A stretch of DNA of 64,000 bases from Apostichopus japonicus (Eukaryota > Echinodermata > Holothuroidea > Aspidochirotida > Stichopodidae): contig NC_092579.1 of assembly GCF_037975245.1 (NCBI RefSeq), positions 7,842,001 to 7,906,000 of the forward strand. The letters are read 5' to 3'. The position numbers and the translations under genes were made by a program. Position 1 is the stretch's first letter; each line of letters opens with the position of its first letter. Shown one piece after another: positions 56,292 through 64,000 of the stretch. The notes beneath the pieces are model-generated. The model was not told the DNA's origin and searched no databases. It saw nothing but the letters and a program-made list of their open reading frames with translations.

Positions 56292-56891
56292 CAAGGGTGG
56301 CGGAACCGGGGGAGACACATGCCCCCCCCCACTTTTCCTCAGGTTAAAAATGTGCCTTTTTTCTACATAGAAATTGAGGTACCTCAAGTTAGCAAGAGGC
56401 CAGGGAACCAGAATGAACACTCAGGATGGGCCGTTTCCGGCCATCTGAGGGGTTTGTAAAACCAAAAATTTTCTAGTACGCTCCGCGCCAACCGATGGTG
56501 GCGCTCCGCTCAGATAGTCGTGCATACAACTTTGCAAATCCTGGCTAAGCCTGTGACTTTTAATTAATTTCTGTGGGTCAAACTCAAAGCTATTTCGAAT
56601 GGAAAAAAATTTGTTAAGATATTAACAAGAAAAAAACTTTTAATTCGGAAGATTCCTACATTAACAACTAGCATGATTTCACCTCATTTTGTCTCAAAAG
56701 AAAACTTGTTCTTTGTTTCCCAATTTGCGCATTGGATATTGCAGTGCTAGTAAGCATATTTTCTTTGAGGGGGGGGGGGGCATTGATGGAGTGATTTGAT
56801 ATAATACAATAAGAGTTATAAAGGGTACTAAATATAAGTGCCCTTTGATGTCGGTACCCCCCCCAGATTAAAAGTGCTTCCGCCGCCCTTG
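56292..56891. mobile_element. Nested hAT-like element (CAAGGGTGGCGGAA ends)
   Basis: 600 bp, 14-bp inverted ends with one mismatch (CAAGGGTGGCGGAA and TTCCGCCGCCCTTG), perfect 8-bp target duplication ACCTGGAC (56284-56291 and 56892-56899). Holds C- and G-runs near its ends and the shared block CCAACCGATGGTGGCGCTCC (56488-56507). No coding capacity. Confidence 0.94.
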
Positions 56892-57608
56892 ACCTGGACA
56901 TCCCAGACATGAGTGTATATAAGAAAGATTATCTTTTTCATGGATGGTGGGGGGGGGGGTGCCTACAAGCCTAAAAGTACAGGTTTATCATATTCTTTGT
57001 TATATTTTATACTTTTTTGTGAGACAAATTGCAGTCTCACCCGACACAGCGACATTATCCCGCCTACGTGTCGTTGAAAAAATGTATGTTTTCTGGAGGT
57101 AGCTGAGTACTGTGTTAAAATAATAAATAAGGTAACTAAATAGGAGCTTAAAAAATATACTGTCCCATTTTTCCCCTTCAAAGTGATGTTACCTTTTTTT
57201 CTTCTTCTAATTTACCAAATTTTTGGGGAAGTGTAAATTTCTAAAACGTGAGATTATAAAATAAAGAATTCTTAGATGCAACTTGCAAGGCCTCAGAAGT
57301 GCCGTTTCCGGCAATCTGAGAGGCACTGTTTGCCAAAAATTTTCTTGTACGCTACGCGCCAACCGATGGTGGCGCTCCGCTTAGAAAGTGTCACGGGAAC
57401 TTTCGGGCACAAAAAGTTCTGCCCGCCCAAACTGAAATGGTCCCGTAAGCCTATGTATGAACAGACTTTTGTTAATGAAATGGAGATAAATGACAAAGCC
57501 AAACTAGAACAACTATTTGTATAGAAACACTTGTCATTGTAGTGCGTGGTTCAAAGTTGGTTAGTTTTTCATATTCAATGGAGGGGTCTTTGTTACTGTG
57601 GGGTCTGC

Positions 57609-58052
57609 CCGATATGCATAAGGTCCGCTATTCATAAGGTTCGTTATTCATAACGTGCATTTTTTCGATAAAAAGGTTCGCTATTCATAATGGAAATAAA
57701 GGTTCGTTATTCATAATAAAAAGGGATCATAATTCATAAGGTCCGGTATTCATAATTGAAATAAAGGTTCGATATTCATAATGGATAAAAAGGTTCGTTA
57801 TTCATAATGGGACAAAGGGTTCGATATTCATAATAGACCAAGGGTTCATAATCCATAATTAGACAAAAAGGTTCATTATTCATAATAGGAAGAAAGGTTC
57901 GATATTCATAATGGAGCTAAGGGTCCGTTATTCTTAATGGGAAAAAAGGTTCGTTATTCATAATAGGAGAAAGGGTCCGATATTCATAATCGATCAAAAG
58001 GTTCGTAATCCATAACGTGAAAAAAAGGTTTGTTATTCATAGTAGGAGAGAA
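57609..58052 (+). repeat. 26-28-bp minisatellite (GGTTCGTTATTCATAATGG)
   Basis: About 16 imperfect units on the pattern GGTTCGTTATTCATAATGGA followed by A-rich spacer. Each contains the near-palindrome ATTCATAAT. The right end joins directly to Penelope-like coding sequence. Confidence 0.92.
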
Positions 58053-58660
58053 GGATGTTACGACTCCTTGTTAAGAGTCGCTTACCCCACACCGACACTC
58101 CCCAACCCAAGGGGAATATTAAATGTGGTAAACCCCGGTGTAAGGTCTGTCATCACATGATGACGGACCCTGATATTCATCTCTCTCCTTCAGGGGTATG
58201 CTTACATCCAGGTCCTTACAATTGTGACACTCCCTTTGTGATATATCTTATCACTTAGGTTCTCTGTCCCGATATACAATACATTGGCCAAACCTCCACT
58301 CCCTTTCGTTTACGACTTAATAATCACAAAAGCACAATCAGACTCAACCAGTTTTCCAGTGGCTGAACATTTCAATCTTCCACAACACAATATTGACTGT
58401 CTTAAGTTTGCCATAATCCTGGGTAAGTTGTCTGACCATAATAAAAGAAACTTGAAGGAAGTAGAATTGATCCTTAAAGTACGTTCACACTGTCATGGTC
58501 TCAATAGGGATATGGCTTATCTTTCCGGGTTTAAGCACTTTGAGCAGTCTGGGGCTTACGGTAGACCATCGTGATTTCAATCACTCCTTCTACGCCTGAC
58601 GAAGGACCAGGGTGTCCGAAAATTTGTGTAGCGTTTAGTTATTCTATTCTATTCTAAATA
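58053..58660 (+). mobile_element. Penelope-like element 3' fragment (GIY-YIG endonuclease)
   Basis: Starts in LLVKSRLP, then CGKPRCKVCHHM, FVIYLIT, and after a stop and frame change CPDIQYIGQTSTPFRLRLNNHKSTIR, then FPVAEHFNLPQHN and KRNLKEVELILK (58284-58574). This is the zinc-binding linker plus GIY-YIG domain (IYLI...YIGQT...R...H) that ends Penelope-like retroelements. The reverse transcriptase part is missing; its place is taken by the minisatellite. Two breaks, so inactive. A hammerhead-like core follows at 58596-58621. Confidence 0.8.
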
Positions 58661-58744
58661 TTATGTTGGATTTAAAGGCATTACATGTTGTCCTCATCTT
58701 TTCTACTATTACTCCTATCCAGCACATGGAACATTTCATCATGC

Positions 58745-58797
<53 letters not shown>

Positions 58798-59842
58798 TAC
58801 ATAATATATATAATATATACAATATATATAATTTATACAATAAATATATATATATATATATATATTGTATATTGTATATTTATTGTATTTTGCCTAGATC
58901 ACAACCTATTAGTTTCAGGTGAGTTGCTAGTCTGCTTCTCTCTCTCTCTTGAACTTTACAGCTTTCATCTTCTTTCCCGGTTCAGTGGACCGAGGTGTCT
59001 GCATTTGGAGATAAGGTCTGATCGTTTGTTAAGTTTATCTTTTGTGTTTGTGCAGCTATTATTGACACTTTCTCCTCGAGGCACAAACTTCATTGTGTGT
59101 CACTTCTGGAGCGGGTTATTATACTTTTTACTGTTAAGATTTTCTGCTGTCTTTGAGTTCCAAGATGAATTAAGACAGTTATGTTTCGTTCGAGTATGTT
59201 TTATTCCGGAAGGATTTTGTGTGGTTGTTGAACCTTGTCTTAAATTGTCCTCTGCACATGCCAATGTATGCATGTTTGATGTTATTGTGCTGAAATGTGG
59301 CCTTCTATATAATTAGTTCAGTGAAGCATTTTTGTGCCGGGGGGTATGCCAGGAGGTATGCCAGAGGGCATGCGTTGGGTGTCCCTGCAATTGCATGTCT
59401 TTGTTATGGGGGTGGTTGCTTTTTTCAGGATCTTGGTGTTGTGGGCTCTGATAACTGATTTTCTGTTTCCCATACAGCTGTAGCTGATTTTCATATTGTT
59501 TTGGTTGAAGATCTTGCTTGCCTTTTAGATAAGTGCTCGGATATCAGCGCTGAGTAGGTTCTGCCAACGTTGGTCTTTAAGTTTATGCTGTACGGTGGGT
59601 TAAACCATATTATTTTTCTTTGGTGTTTCTGCTGGTATGATTAGTCATAACTGTGGTCACTGGCCTTCAGTGTAGCTGGGTGCCGCATTTAGATCAAATA
59701 TTTGTTGGTCAGAGGATAGCTGTGAGATTCTTCCGTTGATCGACTCTGGGATTCGTTCGATGATGTTCGGTGGGTGGTTAGATTTTGTAGGCGTAGAGTG
59801 CTTGGTTCCCTGGCTTTTTGTATGGGCAGTGTTTTGCTGTGT
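58661..59842. other. Intergenic with (AT)n array
   Basis: An (AT)n/(TATAC) array lies at about 58745-58885. The 217-codon frame through it (58663-59316) owes its N-terminal half to the array, and the rest has no known motif, so it is not called a gene. Confidence 0.45.
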
Positions 59843-59846
59843 TTAA

Positions 59847-60206
59847 AGGCATTGAAGACTTGCCCCAAACTGCATGCGGCCATCTGAAAAAGTTAACTTT
59901 ACGTTGCTTGCAAGTGAAGTTTTTCTCTTGTCGCTACAAAATGCAGACAGTAATGAAACGTGATTCCTTTTTATCTTTAGCTGTACCTGAGATGTCCATC
60001 GCTATGTCGTTTGTACACTGTGTTGTGGGTATTGACCGCAGCTGCATGTACTGACTGTACACTAGTGTCTCATTACCGACGGTAGCAAGCTTTGTGTTTA
60101 TTTTCTGGGATCGATGGTGGTGTCTAACACTTCTGTTACACCTCATTCGAAACTAGGTCAGATTACCGGCATTAGATGTTTCTTTTTGCGCGAGTCTTCA
60201 CACACT
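59847..60206 (+). mobile_element. TTAA-flanked MITE, copy 3
   Basis: 360 bp between TTAA sites (59843-59846 and 60207-60210), ends AGGCATTGAAGACTTG and CGAGTCTTCACACACT. Closely matches copy 2; apparently a recent family. Confidence 0.88.
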
Positions 60207-60210
60207 TTAA

Positions 60211-63200
60211 GCCTATGGTTATGTCTAGGTAATCTACTACTTTGAGGTTAGCTGCTATTGTGATTTTAAGGCTGAGAGACTGGAATGTTGCTGTGAAGGC
60301 TTTTCTTAATTTGTCGGCATCCCTCACTGACTTGGCGTCGAAGATGGCTATAGTCCATCGTCTCGATATAATCCGTGCTTCCATTTCAAAATTTCTGATT
60401 TAGCTTGACATGTTTATCTTTCTTCAGTGAATGCATGGCCACATGGATTTACAACACAACTGAATGTGTGTGCTTTTAGGTACTGACAGTGTTGTAATAA
60501 CTACAGTGGAAACCTTTGCCAACACTAATTTTGCCATCTTAGAGTTACTCCCAATTCTAGCGCAGGATGGAACATTATCAAGTATATACATTCACAACCT
60601 CAACTGTTGTGATCATACAATGAGTTTCTGACACCGTTTTGATGTAGGTTCCCTTGAAAATCAAGTTACTTTTCCTGATGTAACTGCTGGTCATATGTGA
60701 TCTGCAAAATGGGGAACGGTAAGGGGTCTAAACCCCTTTACCTTTTGAAAGACAAATGGGATTTTGAGACCCCCTAAATGCAGAATGGTGGCATACACAT
60801 GTAATAAATTGCGGTTACAATGTATCATTCATACGTATATTTTGTAAAGTAACGTACAAGCATTGTGTGTTCTTTTCAATTGCCTTTTTAATTCTGAGAC
60901 GCTCATCTCAGCCAGATACAGGAGTTTGACTAGTGTGTGCGGGTGAGACCATCAAATGCGGGTCTAACCCGCTAGTTACAGGTCACTCGGGAGGTCTGCT
61001 TTGTTGTCTGAAGATAGGCACCTCTAGTTTTGAACTGTTAATACTAGGGGAACAAAATTCAAACTTTGTGTATCAATGTTAAAGACTTTGTCTATTGTAA
61101 AAATACTATAATTGTAATTTTTTTCAAGATTTCCAATGATGTGATATTCTCCCAACAACCCCACAGACCTGGCAAGTTTGTAACCTAATAAAACAATCAC
61201 AGCTTGGCCTAGGTTCAAGCTGTCTCTACAAACAGGATCAGGCCATACAGGTAAAATCCTGGGCACTCTAAATTCAGGGACAGCACATGTAATATGGTAC
61301 GTCTGTTAACTTTAACTGCAATGGCTCGTTTGTACAAAACTAGCTATTACAACTGAAGGAAACCACCAACACAGGCAAACTATATCCCTCTGCAAAGTAC
61401 AAAACAGGAACAAAAGTCACACATTCCACAGCTGAATTATGGATCGCTTTCAAAAGCACAAATATCCTGCCAGAGGGAATTCAATTTGACCCCCCCCTCC
61501 CTTCCCTCATACTGCTGCTGGATCATTGTATCCTTACTAAATCCATAGATATTTCATAAACTGTGTTCCATACATTTACATTTTTCTTAAAAGAATGAAA
61601 TGAAACAATAAAGAGGCAATTAACCATATTACTCCAATGTTGCCGATAATAAGGCCTGTATTACAATATACAATGTAAACACATACAATACCTCCAGACA
61701 ACAAAAGATGAAAAAAGACAAACACGTACCATTTGCTTGGGTATTGTAAAATTCCATGTAGGTACATCTGATAACTGCAGTAAGTAACAATCATTCCATA
61801 GAAAAGAAATGCATTAAAAACAAAAAATAGAGTAAGTTAAATGTACTTTTGACCACTGACAAGAACATATAATCTTAGCAACCTAAGTTGAAGAAAAATC
61901 GGGATTAGATATCATAGATGTCACACTGACCATATTGGTCTTCTTTCTCTTCAAAATGTGAAATGAATTTGCTGCATGGAACTTGAAATGCACATTACTC
62001 TCTAAAACCAGTTCCCCCGAAGTTCATAAACCAGGGGCAGATTTCAGACCCTCTTGCATGGGCGAAGATCAAAACCTAAAATTGAAACAAAAGAAATAGG
62101 CTATGACAACAATTTACTGTTCCTTTGTTAGTAATGTTCACCTACAGGCAACTCCTGTGTTTAACTTGCTTTGTAGAAACATTGAAGACCATGAAATTAG
62201 TCAGCTTTATGAATATTCATAATATAATGTAACAACATCTCCATCCATGCATGTAATATACAGTTATACTTTTAATAAAGCGAATGACCGCTTTTTGGCA
62301 CAAACCAAAATAACGAGTAATACTAGTATGAACCTGCAAGGTTTAATGCACATAAAATATATCAGTAAAGAACTACAGAAGACAAGTTTGTCATTTCTGC
62401 AAAATATTAAATATTTCTGATGTGAAAGGGAAGAAAAAATGGAAAATGTCTGATTAATAGCTTCTCCTGGCTACTTATATTCTTTATGAAGTGTAAACAT
62501 ACATTAAATATGTTGTCTTAATTTTCTTCAGCTTCGTTGTGAACGTCTCACATCATTCTGTCGCAGCCACTAATTAAAAAGGAAGTTTTAAGGTCGGGTC
62601 CTGTAATCTGAGACCAATAGACTCCATGTTGAACAATGGAAGCTAGGCTTGACTTGATGCGCATGAACAATACAATATTTGTGTCAGTTTTCATAGTATA
62701 TATATATATGAATATATATATATATATACATGCACTCTAGGTTGAAAAGCCTTTAAAGAAAATCTGTTGTGCAAAGTACCACCAGCAAAAAAAGGAAAAA
62801 AGAGCCATCAAGAGCCAGATCAATATCATTAACCCATTAAATGACTGGATCCCCAGGGATTGCTTAAAAAAAAGGAGAATAAATAAAGAGAAACAGGATC
62901 TGTTTATGCTGTAATACTGCATATCTCTTACAGAGAAGACGATCGTTTTCTTTCTATTTAGCTTACTATCATTTGAGTTGGTAGCTTCACTTGATGATGA
63001 TTATGAATCAAATACAATGTGAATTTGAGCCAGGATTGCAAAAGAAGATTAAATTTTATGTGATTAATATATGCAGATAATTGGTGGGTTTGTAAGGCAT
63101 TTATTCCTACAAAAAGAAAAGAAAAAATGGAGAAGTGGAGGGGAAGGGAGAATCGAAAGGCACACATACTTCGCTCTCTTCACAATTTGAGATGGTACAA

Positions 63201-63359
63201 AATTTCATTTATGAAATTTATTACATTAAATGGAAGAATGGAAAAGTCAAAAATTACATTAATATGACATGTTTGAATATGCATAGAGATTAGCAATAAA
63301 CCTTTGGTAAAAAATGACAACTAACAGATGGTACTCAATCATTTGGATTGCAAGGACCA
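60211..63359. other. Long stretch without a confident gene
   Basis: AT-rich, possibly intronic. A hydrophobic 72-codon minus-strand frame (61576-61794) is preceded by an acceptor-like tract (TTACTTACTGCAG) but matches no family I know. (AT)n at about 62696-62728. No element ends found. Confidence 0.4.
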
Positions 63360-63369
63360 AGAACCATGG

Positions 63370-63850
63370 CAACAGTTAATAACAAACTAGCAGTTAAGAT
63401 GGTACAGTAGTTCCCATGGCAACAAAACACTACCAGAAGTAGCTGGCAGAGGTACCCATGGCAACAGTACACTACCAGAGGTAGCTGACAGAGGTACCCA
63501 TGGCAACAGTACAATACCAGTAGCAGCTGACAGAGGTACCCTTGGCAACAGTACACTACCAGTAGCAGCTAACAAAGAGGTACCTATGGCAACAAAACAC
63601 TACCAGTAGCAGCTAACAGCGGTACCCATGGCAACAGTACAATACCAGTAGCAACTGACAGAGGTACCCATGGCAACAGTACACTACCAGTAGCAGCTAA
63701 CAAAGAGGTACCTATGGCAACAGTACACTACCAGTAGCAGCTAACAAAGAGGTACCCATGGCAACAGTACACTACCAGTAGCAGCTGAGAAAGGTACCCA
63801 TATCAACAGTATACTGCAAGTAGCAGCTATCATGAGGTAAACATAGGAAC
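63370..63850 (+). repeat. 42-45-bp minisatellite (GGTACCCATGGCAACAGTAC)
   Basis: About 11 units on GGTACCCATGGCAACAGTAC followed by ACTACCAGTAGCAGCTRACA. Unit starts at 63451, 63493, 63535 and 63579 show periods of 42-44 bp. Minus-strand frames over it (repeats of CCHGYLCQL-type words) are artefacts of the array. Confidence 0.93.
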
Positions 63851-64000
63851 TGTTGAGGCAAAATGCAGCTCAGCTTGGACCTGGGGGGAGTGTAATGAGT
63901 TCTGAATTTGTTATTCTAGACCAATAGCAATCTGCTTAAAAATGTATGGTGCGCCACCCCGGATTTTCCACAAGGACCAAGCCTTGACCCACCACATTCC
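63851..64000. other. Right edge, nothing recognised
   Basis: No gene or repeat identified before the window ends. Confidence 0.35.

Larger units (their letters stand above)
55890..57455. mobile_element. hAT-like element (CATAGGCGTAC ends) with hairpin and nested insert
   Basis: Ends CATAGGCGTAC and GTAAGCCTATG, perfect 8-bp target duplication TATGAACA (55882-55889 and 57456-57463). It holds a 145-bp hairpin near the left end, (TA)n at 56082-56109, and a nested 600-bp element (56292-56891). The tip resembles the CATAGGCGTAGGAG family, and GCCCGAATTTT wording is shared, so the two are probably related. No transposase seen. Confidence 0.88.

Noticed and set aside
58663-59316. 217-codon open frame
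   Set aside because: Its N-terminal half is the (AT)n array and the remainder has no recognisable domain.
61576-61794. Hydrophobic 72-codon frame as a membrane-protein exon
   Set aside because: An acceptor-like tract precedes it, but no family match, no donor in a sensible place and a neighbouring AT-rich frame looks just as hydrophobic.

Overview
The window is animal nuclear DNA: AT-rich, sparse in genes, crowded with non-LTR retrotransposons, small hAT-like elements, microsatellites and minisatellites. It most likely comes from an echinoderm, perhaps a sea cucumber. The lineage is inferred from a pair of secreted or membrane IgGFc-binding / AMOP / von Willebrand D / sushi proteins and from the style of the repeats. 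No database search was possible.

Host genes. (1) 7019-10696 (-) is an intact 1225-residue type I membrane protein: signal peptide, IgGFc-binding N-terminal domain, AMOP, vWD, two sushi domains, one membrane span, all in one coding exon behind a 5' UTR splice acceptor. (2) 13389-16495 (-) is its broken tandem paralogue. It has lost its ATG, carries frameshifts and a stop, and is cut off before the sushi and membrane part exactly where a 1.1-kb repeat begins. The same repeat lies downstream of gene 1. (3) 40371-41858 (+) is an intact single-coding-exon GT31 (beta-1,3-glycosyltransferase-like) type II Golgi protein with a short uORF that overlaps its start codon. (4) 27946-28017 (+) is a good tRNA-Gly(UCC).

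Layout. 1-2.7 kb: one copy of a duplicated segment whose partner lies at 42.0-44.3 kb, just behind the GT31 gene. 3-4 kb and 12.3-13.4 kb: the repeat pair tied to the IgGFc genes. 4.8-5.6 kb: L1/Tx1-like LINE relic. 6.7-7.0 kb: trinucleotide arrays beside the stop codon of gene 1. 21.8-26.2 kb: nearly full-length but broken CR1-group LINE. 26.9, 52.9 and 59.8 kb: three copies of a TTAA-flanked MITE. 29.3-34 kb: small TIR elements and a triple AACCGGTT cluster. 34.4-35.6 kb: a 34-bp minisatellite against a truncated hAT-derived gene. 36.2-38.8 kb: a 2.6-kb TIR element holding a decayed transposase-like gene flanked on both sides by eight copies of a 16-bp motif. 47-57.5 kb: a cluster of hAT-like elements with perfect 8-bp target duplications, three of which each carry another such element inside. 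57.6-58.7 kb: a minisatellite joined to a Penelope-like GIY-YIG fragment. 63.4-63.85 kb: a further minisatellite.

The two IgGFc genes and their repeats form one evolving unit. The GT31 gene and its duplicated 3' flank may form another. Everything else is mainly transposon archaeology. No operon, CRISPR, LTR or virus-like element was recognised.
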